Source: Monoraphidium neglectum (Eukaryota > Chlorophyta > Chlorophyceae > Sphaeropleales > Selenastraceae). Taken from it: DNA of 24,493 nt. The DNA is taken from the NCBI RefSeq assembly GCF_000611645.1, contig NW_014013080.1, forward strand, positions 1-24,493, given 5' to 3'. Positions 11,020 to 21,810 of this stretch are shown in pieces. The position numbers and the translations under genes were made by a program. The notes beneath the pieces are model-generated. The model saw nothing but the letters and a program-made list of their open reading frames with translations, made no database searches and was not told the DNA's origin. Within the stretch, counting starts at the first letter, position 1. The number at the start of each line of letters is the position of its first letter.

Positions 11020-14000
11020 ATGCCCTGGATCACGTACCCACAGCGCAGCACGCCCGGGCCCGCCCCTGCTGCGGTTGTGACCGCCGCACCTGCCGAGGAG
11101 CCGGCCGAAGCCAGCCCCAGTGCCTGTGGCACCCTGCCCGCCACGCCTCAGCAGAGCGAAATGCAACAGCATTCGCTGTGCCAGCAGCAGCAGCCGGCGA
11201 TGCAGCAGCAGCATGCACAGCAGGGTCAGGTGACGCAGCCACTTGACAGCGCGACGTCGGGGCAGCAGTGGCAGCAGGCGCGTCCCGGCGGCAGCGGCGT
11301 GGCCGCACTCGCGCCTCAGGCGCAGCCGCTTGCGAGGGCCAAGCTCAGCGGTGCACCGCCACTGCCATGTGCCAGGCCCGCCTCGCCGTCGATCGCACCC
11401 CCAACACCTCAGCAGAACACAGTGCTTCTACCTCTTGGGCTCCCACCCCAGCCACTGCCTAAGCCGGTGTCTGCAGCAGCCTCGGGCTCGGCAGCCCCCT
11501 CATCGCCGCCGTCGCCCCGGGCACAGGCGCCCACCAACCAGGCAGCGCAGCAGCAGGCACCCCTGGGCTCGGCAAGCCCTTGGCCCTCACGCGCACAGCA
11601 GCAGCATCAGCAACAGCAGCAGCAGCACATGTCACCGCCTCATAAGCACCAGCCTCACCAGCCCGCCGCACCGCTCCTGCCTGTCGCGAACTCGCAGCTG
11701 CCTCCGCACTCGCCGCCGCAGCTGCAGCGCCCTCCGCAGGGGTCTCTGCCACTTGCTGGCCAGCGCTCTGGCAGCGGCCCTTGGCCCTCGGCATTCGCGG
11801 CCCTGGCGCTGCAGCCGCCGCCGAGCTACAGCGGACCCCACGACGAAGGCCACCACCACCACCACCCAATTCAGCAGCTGCAGCAGCAGCAGCTGCATCC
11901 CGACCTCGTGCCACTCCCCCCTCCGACAGAGCAGCAGGTTGTGGCCTCAGCCCGCGCCGGTGGCGGGCCCCTCGGGGCTGGCCGTGATCCGTGCGCAGAG
12001 CAGCGGCGCGACCACCAGCAGCTGCAGGGACAGGTGCTGCTGTCCCAGGAGGAGGAGCCCCCCACCCTGCTCAACCTAGCGCGCTCAATGAGCCGCAGCC
12101 TTTCGCTGCCCATGCTGCAGCCGGCCTCCTCGGCGGGCCTGCCGCCGCTGCCCCCTGCATTGGCGCTGGAGCGCGCGCCGTCGACGGCGTCCGGCGCGCT
12201 GCTGGACCGCGCCGTCTCTGCGGCGTCCGCGTCGCTGTTCGACCGCGCCGTGTCGGCCGCCTCTGCGGCGCTCCTGGACCGCGCTGCGTCGGCTGCGTCG
12301 GCGTCGCTGCTGGACCGAGCCGCGTCGGCCGCCTCAGCCTCCCTGCTCGAGCGCGCTGTGTCGGCAGCCGGGGACGAGCTGCCGCCGGGCGCCTCGGGGC
12401 AGGTCGCTTGGGCGCCGCGGCTGGCGCGCGCTGAGTGTCGCAGGCCGGGCGCGTCCACCGTGCCGCTGCTGACGCCCACGAGCAGCGACCGGTCGTTTTG
12501 GGATGAGCACCGCCACGACTCGATGCTCTTCAACGTGGGCCTGGTGGCGGACGCCAGCCACCCGCGGCCAGTGAAGATGGCGGCGGTGGACCTGGCGCGC
12601 AACAGCCACTGGTTCCAGGTGGGGGTGGGGGGTGGGGCAGGGTTCTGTTAGGGAGCGTGTGTTTGTGGGTGTGGGGGGGATTAAGGGTGGGTATGTGCTT
12701 GCACAGTTGTTTATGAGCAGGGGGCCAAATGAGGGTGCGCATGCTTTGTGCATTGTGCGGGCCAGCTGAGAGTGTGATGGGGCGGGAATGTGGATGAAGA
12801 AGGTGTCGGTTGGGTATAGCAGGCTCCTGGCGCGTCCGCACAGCTGCGTTGCTCTTAGGATATGTGAGTAGATCTCCCATTCCGCCGGCGCTCCTCACCT
12901 ACCCGTGCGCCTGTGCCCCCCACCACCTGCGGGGCACAGCTGCTCATGTCAAACCGCCACGAGCTGTCTGGCACCGAGGTCGGCTCCGTCGTCATCCCGT
13001 GCTGCATGCCTCAGGTGGGGCTTGGTGACCGACAGAACGCCAAGTTGCAAGGGAGCGCGCTCAGGTGGTAGCACAGGCTACCTGAGTCGCGCCCCCAACG
13101 TGTGGTCCCGCACTCGGTTGCCAGCAAGGGGCGACGGCAAGGGCCACAGGCCCTCCGCCAGCCTTGCCTTTCAGCGCCGCACTAGCCCGTTCCCCTGATT
13201 CTCTATTTCACACCCACTCCATCCATCCCTCTGTCAACACCGCCTCATGGGTGCCCCAACAGCCGCACGTCACACGCATTCTGATGTTGCACCCGAAATG
13301 CAGATGTGCGCAGGCGTGGGTGGGTGTATGGTTGCTTACATGCACGCACACAAGCTCACATGTGCCCATGTGCTCCTGCACACGCTCAATCCCACCCACC
13401 CGCCCAGGAACTGCTTGAGCTCATGGTGGGGGCGCTGTATGCCAGCAGCATTGACCTGGGGCCAGACAATGTGGAGCCCGTGTACAGGGCGGCAGACGCC
13501 ATGCAGGTGGGGCTGGACCCTCGACTTCTCCCTGCGCAACTGAGCGCTCATGGTGCATTGCAGTCATGGCACTGAGGCGCCTGCTTGACGCCGCCGGCGC
13601 CAAGGCCGCGGCCGAGACGACAGCAAAGGCCGTTTGAGCGACACCCTCGCATACTTCTCCCTGGCATCGCGCCTCCTCACTCAGATGCCGGCCCTGATGG
13701 CGGCGTGTGAGTCCTACCTGGCCTACACCGCCTTTGAGGACCCAGAGGCCGACCCTGCCTGGATCACTGCCGTCTATGACCTGGCCTGCGACCTCAGCAG
13801 GTCGCCTGGGGTCGGCGGGCGTGTTATGCCTCGTCGGCGATTGGCAGCGACAACGGCGGCACACTTCCTCCCCTTCCTGCACACCTGCGCAAGGAAGCCC
13901 AGCCGAGCGCTGGGTGGGGGGCGCAGGGCCTGCATGAGCACCTACTCACCAGGGGAGGGCCTGGTCGTCTGCCGCCTCCCTCCCAAAGGGTCGCAACGCT

Positions 14001-14404
14001 CTCGACAGCGCCACGCCCACCCTGCCGTAACCATCAACGCTGCAGGGTAGATTTTGCGTCATCACTGGCGCGCCACTTCTCCTGCTGTGCCCAGCGGGAC
14101 GCCGCGGGCCGTCGCGCGGTGCTGTCCCACATCCTGTGCAGCCCGCCCTACGCTGGCGACGGCGTGGCACAAATGACGCTGCTGCGGCAGGTGAGACGGG
14201 GGGGGGGGGGGACAGCGCTGGCGCTTGGCCCCATCCCTGGGTTTGGACCTGCATGGCTGATCAGTGAGTGGAGCAACTTGAATTAGCAGGTGGTGCACGC
14301 ACGGGAGATGATGTGTATTTGCACCGGCTGGATGCACGCATCCGTCACATTGACAGGCATGTGTGCTTTTGCCTCTGCACTTGCTTACATATACACACAC
14401 ACTT

Positions 14405-14442
<38 letters not shown>

Positions 14443-15975
14443 ACAAAACGCACACACAGAAACACACACACAAACACACGAACCAAGACGCACGCACATG
14501 CACACACAAAACGCACACACACAAACCCACACGAACAAACATACACGCACATGCACGTTCACACAAATGTACGCAGGGCCACGATGCCGCCTGGAACGGG
14601 CAGGGTCCCGAGGTGCTGCTGATCCATGTGATGCTGGAGGTGGCTGAGGCGCTGTGCGCAGAGCACGTGGAGCAGATGCTGGGGATGGTGGGTGGGGGCT
14701 GGGGGCAGGGATGGAGGGGGCTGGCAGGTAGCCGTTTGTCGAGCCTGGAATTGATAGAGCGACCGGAAGGGCGGGGGTTGCAAGGGAGTTGGGCTGCACC
14801 ACTCTGTATCTGACAATGTGAAATGATACCTAAAAGACGCGCTCTGTGAAGGGCAGAGCGCGCCTGGCTGCACAGCCGCCTGTGGTGACCCCGGACATGT
14901 TGCAATGCACGTTCCAGTCGCCGTCCTCCACGACATGCTCCCACCCCCCAACAAACACCCTTTCAGGTGGAGTGGGGCACCCTGCAGCAGGAGGAGGTGT
15001 CTGCCCTGGTGGACTGGTGCCTGCAGATGCCGCGGCACTGGGCGTTGACGCCGCTGCTCAAGGACAGAGCGCTGCAGGCTGTCGCCGCTCAGATCAGCGG
15101 CCACCACCAGAGGTGAGGCTCTCTGCAGCTGCCTGGTGCCGCAGCCGTAAAGGCCCAGGCCTCTGGATGCTGAGAGTTGGCGTCCCTTTGCGACCCACAG
15201 CCGAGGTGTCCACATGCGGCTTGCAAGGGCGTGGTGCAGGCGCAGCAGTGGCCGCCTGATGACCACACCAGCCCTCGATGCCACTGCCGGCTTGACACGT
15301 GACGGCCATCAGCGTCACTGCTCATTTTCGCTTCTCGTTCGGCCTCCATGCACCTTCCCAAATAGACGCTACCTGATATGGCGCGCCGACGTCGGTCGGC
15401 TGCCCGGCGCGGGCCAGAGGCTGATGAGCAGCGGGGCCCTCACCATCGCCACGCGCCGCCTCTACCTGTGTATGGAGCGCGCAGGCGCTGCAGGTGGGCG
15501 CCAATTGCAGCAATTCGTCTCCTTGTGGTCCAAGAGACTCGAGCATTGCTTACTGCTGCGGCAGAAACGCGCAACTGCCAGCATGCAGTCAGGGCGGCAA
15601 ATGCTTGATCAGCTGCGCCACCGACTTGCCAGACAGCATCCCACCGCCACAACAGCGCCCAGGCCTGCCTCCGCTTCCCCCAATCTCCACTTCCCTGCAG
15701 AGTGGGGCCTCTTCCTGTGCCCCCCGCCGGACGTCTCGCTGTACAGCCGCGTCGCCTTCCACACGCTCTTCGTCCTGGGCCCAGACTTTGACCGCAGGAT
15801 GCACTCGTATGACGTCACCATCAGCTCGGACCTGAGGGTCGGGGCCGGCTTTGGCAGCCGCACCATCATAACCGAGTGGATGCAGCAGCGGCTCTTCAAG
15901 GAGCTGGGGGACGGCTCCAAGCACATGACGGTGGGGACCATCGCGACACACCACATGGCGCGGCCCGACCCCTGA
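11020..15975 (+). CDS. BTB/POZ-BACK domain protein with disordered N-terminus and 12-residue tandem repeats
   Basis: Exons: 11020-12618, 12940-13014, 13408-13506, 13685-13800, 14046-14190, 14577-14687, 14967-15112, 15366-15493, 15701-15975. All phases agree, giving 897 residues and TGA. Residues 1-~380 are low-complexity Gln/Pro/Ala. Six 12-residue repeats follow (382-453). The BTB fold begins near 495 (DSMLFNVGLVAD, then DLARNSHWFQ joined to LLMSNRHELSG) and continues through ELLELMVGALYASSIDL to AADAMQMPALMAACESYLAY near 605. A helical BACK-like region follows (for example VDFASSLARHF, VLLIHVMLEVAEAL, ALVDWCLQMPRHWAL). The C-terminus has EWGLFLCPPPDVSLYSR. BTB-BACK proteins commonly dimerise and act as Cullin-3 ubiquitin-ligase adaptors; that role is inferred. 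No Kelch, MATH or ankyrin repeats were seen. ATG 11020 is the first in frame after the TGA at 10876; an upstream exon is possible. Confidence 0.85.
12163..12378 (+). repeat. Six tandem 36-bp repeats encoding LLDRAASAASAS-type units
   Basis: In-frame units begin at 12163, 12199, 12235, 12271, 12307 and 12343 in the first BTB-gene exon. The two middle copies at 12271 and 12307 encode identical peptides, while the outer ones drift (ALERAPSTASGA first, LLERAVSAAGDE last). The copies differ at many third codon positions while keeping the peptide. Each unit has Leu-Leu, an Asp/Glu-Arg pair and small residues, compatible with a helical repeat. Confidence 0.93.
14391..14570. repeat. CA-rich microsatellite in intron 5 of the BTB gene
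   Basis: A perfect CA run at 14406-14436 (about 15 units) is followed by some 130 nt of degenerate CA-rich sequence with short recurring ACGCACACAC-like units. It fills the 3' half of the 14191-14576 intron and ends at the GTACGCAG acceptor, so the exon begins directly after it. Confidence 0.9.
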
Positions 15976-17030
15976 GGGCTGAACCGCGCGCGAACTGCAC
16001 CGCCAAGATGACCCTCTCCCCCCCTGTCGCAGCCTGGCCCCTGACAGGCAGACACCCCGCCCTCATGGCAACGCCCCAGGGCCCCTGGGTGACAGACCCG
16101 CTGCTTTGTGGACAAAGCGTGTGCGCAATTGCACGCCCCTCTTTCGGAATAGCTGCCAACTGTACACTATCACATTGGAGACACGCATGATCTCAGCTTC
16201 TGGATGCTACTTAGATGTGTGAGCGTTTTGTATGCGCGCACACCCACAAGAACTGCTGTAGGGGTAACCCTGTGGGACCCCACTGCGCGGCGAGGCAAGG
16301 GGTGCAATGGCACTCAGCACTGCTGCGACTTTTCGTGCACATCCGCTGCTTTTCTTGAACAGCGTGTGCCTGCTGCAGTCCCCAGCACTGGCCCCCGGCA
16401 TGCTCCTCACCAGGCGTGACCCTGCGGCAGGAAGCACCGGGCACCCCACATATCTATTTTATTCATTCTGCACCCGTGCTTGTGCGCGTTGTTCAACACT
16501 TGAGAAACTGTGCGACGCAGCCGCCTGCAGTGTACGCAGGCCTGGGTCGCGCTAGTGAAGCTGCCGTCGACAAGCTGGGCTTTGTGCCCTCTGCTTGTCG
16601 CAAACTCTGCCCTGCTGTGAACGTTGGCTGCTGCTGCGTCACCATTGCAGGCCGTGCACTCAGCAGTGATTCGATCATGTCTTTGTGGATGTTGATCACG
16701 CCGCATTGCATGCGTTTGTGTTGGGCTGGTAACGTTGCCCTTGACAGCGACGCCAACTGTAACTCACAAGCATCAAAGACAGTGGCGGAGTATCAGGGCA
16801 GCTTTGAAAGCATACATGCTTTCAATCGCCTTGAATCCATCCGGCCGGCGACAGGGGCCGTCGGGGGAGTGAGCAGCGTCAGGACGGGCGCGCGGACAGT
16901 CAAAATCACTGGACGGAAAATACTGCACCGGATGCACATGATTGCGGCCAGCTCGCCAGCTCTGTAGGGTCTTGGCACCCACCTGGCCGGCTGCCCGGAA
17001 AGGCACCACAGCAGTCTCAGCAGGGAAAGA
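15976..17030. other. Convergent spacer between the BTB gene and the Sfi1-like gene
   Basis: Both flanking genes end here, so the region should hold two facing 3' UTRs. A plus-strand TGTAA at 16759-16763 is the only algal-type polyadenylation signal I found for the BTB gene. It would imply a 3' UTR near 800 nt. A perfect 10-bp inverted repeat lies at 16804-16825. A plus-strand frame of about 180 codons (16416-16967) opens with GTG, has no recognisable domain, and is not called. Confidence 0.45.
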
Positions 17031-17230
17031 TCAGGTGCACGCAACTGTGGTGGTTGTGGTGACTGCCGCCTTGCTTGCTGCGAGTTGCGGCCGTAATTGA
17101 ATACCTGCGAAGCCAGGCCCGCTGCAGGAAGCTGGAGCGCCAGCAGCTTGCGGAGGGTTGGCCGTGGTCGTGCCCCCAAAAGCGCCAAGCACTTGGTCGC
17201 GCTCCTGCTGCTGGTCAAGTAGTGACTGTG

Positions 17231-17313
<83 letters not shown>

Positions 17314-20300
17314 AATGGACCTTGCTGAGGGCTTTGCACCCTCGGCTGCGACTTGGTTGCCCTCACTGTCCCCGGTGTCTGCCTGCGACGAGCTATTGCG
17401 GCAGATGCTAGCAGCCAGCAGGCCCATGCACGCTGCAAGAGCCGCCGCTCAGCAAACGCAGCTGCCATAATGGGACCTTCCTGCTGCAACCGCTGCCTGC
17501 GTGCCGCCTCCTGCCACCATCCTACCAACACAACGCGCTGTAGGACACCAGCGCAATCACCCAGGGCCAGGCGGCGCTGCGTGTCCACTCGGTCCCGCGG
17601 CGTTGTGGGGACCGCCGCTGTAAGCGGGGGCTGCTGTGCAGTTGCGGCGGCGGCAGCCAGGGCGCGCCACGCGCCAAAGGCCCCTGCCACCAGCCGCACC
17701 AGGCACCGCACCTGCATGTCAAACAGGCGCGGCTGCGCATATGTGCCCTCCCACCAGGCGTGGAGGCAGTGGCGCCCGAGTCGCTGGTGCGTTTGCGCTG
17801 CAACCTCGCGTGCTGCACAGTGCACTGCAGCCTCATGCCGCCATGCACATAGCGCTGCTGCAAGCACCCGGCGTTGGCTGTGCTGCGCTGCTGCCGCCGC
17901 TGCTGTGCGCCGGGAGCTGGCAAGGCGAGCTGCATGGGAGCGCATGCCGCAAAAGGCCTGTGCCAGGAGCCTGCACGGGGATGAGGACGGCGGGACTGAA
18001 GATCAACTGCCATAAACCCTCACGCTTCAGGCCTCTGCACCATGTGCAGCAGTACGCCGCTTCCCGTACACGTTTTCACCGACAATACAATCGGCAGCCG
18101 TGCAAACCTGACAGGTTGACGCGTCTGATGCATTCCCCCCCCCCTACCTCTGCACGCGGACAGCTTGCGCAGCCTCTCGCCGCAGTCTGGACGTGCGCCA
18201 CTGGCGCGCGCGTGCACGCCAGGCAGCCAGGGACGCTGCCAGCTTCCTCCCCCTCACCGCCGCCGCCAGCACCAGCCCGCAATGCCTAATGCGGGCCGAC
18301 CGCGCAGACCACGCCATCCACACATGACAGCAGGCCGACAGCAGCCGGCGCTGCCGTAGCTGCACCGCTGCTCGGCAGGCGGCGCCGCAGCGCGTGGCCA
18401 TCGCCCAAGCCTGCCAGGCGCGCCGGAGCAGCGTGTGCCCCGCTAGCAGGGTGGCGGCCTCCTCGCGCACGCGCCGCACCTGCCGCAGCCACACCCCCTC
18501 GCGCCAGGCGCAGACCGCCACGCGCTTCAGCCCGCTCGACGCCTGCGCCTTACTCTGCCAGGCCGCCAGCAGCCACCTGAGCGCGGCATGCCGCAGCAGT
18601 TGCTCTGCTCCTCGCCGCCGCTCCGCACCCTCTGCCGCGAGCAGGCGCCACGCGGCGCAGGCTGCATGCGTTAGGCGCGCCCGCTCCCCGGCTCGCAGCA
18701 GCTCGGCAGCGACCGCCTGCTGCAAGCGCTCCACCCGCTTAGCACGTGCGGCCGGCAGGAAGCCGCGCAACCAGGCTGCAAAGGCGCGCGCCAGCAGACG
18801 GGACTGCCGGAACTCCGCCGCCCACCACTGCTGTGCCGCCGCCTCGCACGCCTGCAACAGAGCGCGTGGGACAGGGTGGCATGAGGCGCACTGCTGGCTG
18901 GGCCGTACGATCGCGGACAGCACACCCACCAACACCGCCGGGCGGTGGCGCCCTCGGCGCTCCTCATGACCGGCTTTGCACCCACGCCCCTAGAGGGCCC
19001 ACGCATGCACATATGCCCGTCCACCCCTACACCCCTACATGACGGAGCCCACCGCCCGCCGCCATGCGCGAAGCGCGTCTGTGAGGCGGCGGTGTCCGCA
19101 CGCTGAGGCCCCCCACTGTGCCAGAAACACCGCCGCCTGCCGCTCCTCGGCTGCTGCCCGCCAGGCACGCAGGCAGGCCGCGACGACGCCAGCGGCATGC
19201 TGCGCCGCAAACAGACGCGCGCGGCGCTGAATTTTGGCAGCAGACCTCCAATCCTGCGGGAAGGGATATGCGGCAGCGTGATCTTCAGACCCAGACAATT
19301 GTTTGCAAGAGGGATGGAGTGGCGCTTTTGTTGCAATACAATGCCTTGCCACCCCAAACTAACAGGCTCTTCGACCCGGGATTCGCATCAAACCCCCGCC
19401 ACCACCCCACCCGGAAGCCGCACGCCACAAGCCGCCTGGTTGCAAGCTCCCTCGCACTGCATTCCAGTGCTCGCGCACGGCAAGCTCCGATCGCCGTCAT
19501 CACCCGCCACGCCGACAACGCAGAAGCGCACATGCGGCAGCTGCGTCGCCGCACGAGCGATTCCAGTAGCAGCCGGCAGCTGCGACTGCGCAATGCGACG
19601 CTGCGCCAGCGCCGGAATGCGGCGTGCAGCTCCTCCATGGCTGCAAGGCGGTGCATCAGGTCGCCGATGAATGTCATGTCCGCGTCCGCCTCGCCCTCGT
19701 CTTGCCAGCTCGCACAGAACATCGCTGCTCGCGCCGCCGGTGCTGGCGCCAGGATGACTGCTGTCAGCACTGGCAGCGCTGACGCCCGCGACCCGCTGCT
19801 GCTGATACCATTTCTGGAGGGCTGCTGCGCGACAGCCGGCGGCCGCATCGTGCTGCGGGTGGCGTTTTGCTCGGGCCGAGTTCCGGCCAGCCCAAAACAC
19901 CTGGCTTGTTGCTGATTTGATTGCTGGCCCCGATTCCGGCACGGCCGTCCCTGAAACGGCCGCTGTTCAGCAGGCCACTTTGGGTAGGGCTGAGCCGCTG
20001 AACTCCGCGCGACCCTTGTGTTTGCGGACGCTGCGGTTGGCACTTGCCCACCTGGCGCTGCCTCCCGGTCAGGCAGGGTGTGAGGCGAGGCCCAGCTGCC
20101 CCAGCCGCTGCGACCCCGCTGCGCTGGCACCAGCACGTCAGACTCTGCACAGCTGCTTGTAGCGGTGCCACCACCAGGTGCCGCGTGGAGGTCTGTGGCG
20201 CTGTGAGCCGCCTCCATCACTGACGCAGCTGGTGTCCCCTGTGAGTGGCGCGTGCCGTCCTCCAGCAGCTGAAGGAAAGCCAGCTCCTCGTCACTGAGCC

Positions 20301-20540
20301 CCAGAGTCGCGCGCCTGTCGGCCCCGCTGCCCCCCTGTTGCGGTGATAGAGCTGGATCCATTGCTTGAGCAGCTGCTCTAGCCGCCTGGACTGCTGGTTG
20401 CCGTGTGTGGTTCTCGTCCCTGGCACAGGGTGTCACGAGCCTCTCAAACTGCAGCTGCTCAAACTCATTCGCACCATCAAAAAATGGTGAGCTGGCTGCC
20501 CGCGACAGAAGTACACTGGATCCTCGTTTGTCCTGCTCCC

Positions 20541-20573
<33 letters not shown>

Positions 20574-21495
20574 GCTGCTCCTGCTGCTGCTGCTGCTCCT
20601 GCTGCTGCTGCTGCTCAGCACCCTGGCATCCCCACTTTCCAGCTTTGCCGCCGCTCCCAGAAAACAGCGCGCGCCGCGGTACACTACGGCAACAGCTGGT
20701 GCTGAACTCTGGAGAAAAGTGCTGGGTTCTGGCACTACCGCTGTCGCGGGCATCCTCAACAAGGGGAACACAGCTGGGGCTACACAGACGCAACGGCTGC
20801 AGTCGTCGGGTTGCCAAAAACAGCAAAGCACGGTCTGCCAGCTCAGGGATTGCACATGGTGCCAAACTTCTTGACGGCGGCTCGTGGCTGTTGTTGCAAG
20901 GGCGGCTTTGCGAGCCCGTCAAGTCACCAGCGTCTGAGCACAAAGTTCCTGCCGCCACCACGCTGGCTTTCTGACCGGCACCTATCGCCTTGCTGGTACT
21001 GCTGTTGCTGCTGCTGCTGCCGCTGCTGCTGTTGCTGCTGCTGCCGCCGCTGCTGCTGCACCCGCCGCTGCCGCTGCCGCGTCTGTCGTTTCCTGTGTAG
21101 TGTACACGACAAGACCCGCAGGCGATGCGCAGCTGGCCATGGCCGCGACAAACACGTCGCCGCACGTCGTTCACGTGTTGCGAACACGTCATCATTGTGG
21201 GCTGCCCCGAGCACACGGCTGCAGCAGGCGCGCTGTGCTGCACGCTGCGCGCCATTGCAGCACCAGACTCGTGCGATAGCTGAGGGTGTGATTCCTGCGT
21301 TCCTGATTTAGCTGCACCATGCACCCAACTGCCCCTGCACTCCCGCCAGGCACGCTGGTTGTGGGTTTTGAGAGCTCGCAGCTGGGTGAGCTTGCTTGAG
21401 CTGTTTGGTCCTGCAACGCTGCAATCGCTGCCGGGAGTGAAGGTCCTTCCTTGCTGCTGCTCCAGCTCCAGCTGCTGCTCCTGCTGCTGCTGGTG

Positions 21496-21526
<31 letters not shown>

Positions 21527-21810
21527 CGTTGCTGCTGCCGCTGGTGGGCGTCCGCTTTGTTTTGGGGCAAGTGGGTGTGATTTTTTGAACCACCATGAGC
21601 AGGCACCAACATTCCTTCTGCCGGGCGCCGTCGAAGGGAGTATGCAGTGGTCTGCAGCGCGTTGTTGTGCAACGACCAGGACGCCTCACTGTGCGGCAAA
21701 CGAGCCGTGTCCATGGCCATGTCTGCCAGTCTGCCAGCTGACTGCATGTCCACCCAGCGCATATGGTGGAAATGGGCCGGGGACGCGCCTCCAATCAGGT
21801 GAGTGGCCAT
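17031..21810 (-). CDS. Sfi1-like protein with about 17 centrin-binding-type repeats and Gln-rich ends
   Basis: Exons: 21810-19411, 19253-19053, 18851-18148, 17970-17031. Phases match and give 1,414 residues with a TGA stop. Residues ~715-1290 hold Sfi1-type repeats, each an arginine-rich helix ending in a hydrophobic-x2-W core: AFRRW, ALSAW, GFRDW (formed across the first splice junction), CLRAW, ALRAW, AFAAW, ACAAW, LLAAW, AVCAW, AWQAW, VWMAW, SLAAW, ALCAW, CLHAW, AFGAW, VLVGW, AWACW, plus one degenerate FCGM. In the Sfi1 family such repeats form a long helix that binds a row of centrins at spindle poles, centrosomes or basal-body fibres, so a flagellar or basal-body role is likely here. Residues 1-~710 are disordered, rich in Gln, Ser, Glu. 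The C-terminus has about 27 consecutive Gln codons. An IQ-like KIQRRAR lies in the second exon. ATG 21810 is the first in frame; later ATGs are possible. Confidence 0.87.
17232..17312. repeat. (CTG)27 tract, read as polyglutamine
   Basis: 27 perfect CTG units. On the minus coding strand of the Sfi1-like gene they are CAG (Gln) codons, in the last exon about 100 residues after the final tryptophan repeat begins its tail. This is the longest uninterrupted trinucleotide run in the window. Confidence 0.97.
20532..20616. repeat. CTG/CTC repeat, read as Gln/Glu tract
   Basis: On the coding strand of the Sfi1-like gene this alternates CAG and GAG, giving runs of Gln broken by Glu and ending in an (EQ)n stretch. 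It lies in the disordered N-terminal part of the protein. Confidence 0.9.
21001..21060. repeat. CTG-type repeat, read as Ser/Gly/Asn-rich tract
   Basis: Same trinucleotide as the polyglutamine tracts of this gene, but read in the AGC frame on the coding strand, giving a serine-rich stretch with Gly and Asn interruptions in the N-terminal region of the Sfi1-like protein. Confidence 0.88.
21452..21543. repeat. CTG-type repeat, read as polyglutamine with Glu, Arg and Leu interruptions
   Basis: On the coding strand of the Sfi1-like gene this encodes a Gln-rich stretch near residues 90-120, interrupted by Arg, Glu, His and Leu. Confidence 0.9.

Noticed and set aside
11459..11914. Minus-strand Ala-rich frame
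   Set aside because: Antisense to the Gln/Pro-rich first exon of the BTB gene, with no motif of its own.
14391..14570. Possible CRISPR-like array because of regular short repeats
   Set aside because: The units are degenerate CA dinucleotides without unique spacers, inside a eukaryotic intron.
16416..16967. Plus-strand frame of about 180 codons in the convergent spacer
   Set aside because: It opens with GTG rather than ATG, shows no motif, and lies where the BTB gene's 3' UTR is expected.
18394..18969. Plus-strand Arg/Ser/Ala-rich frame
   Set aside because: Antisense to the Sfi1-repeat exon; the composition is explained by that exon's GC-rich codons.
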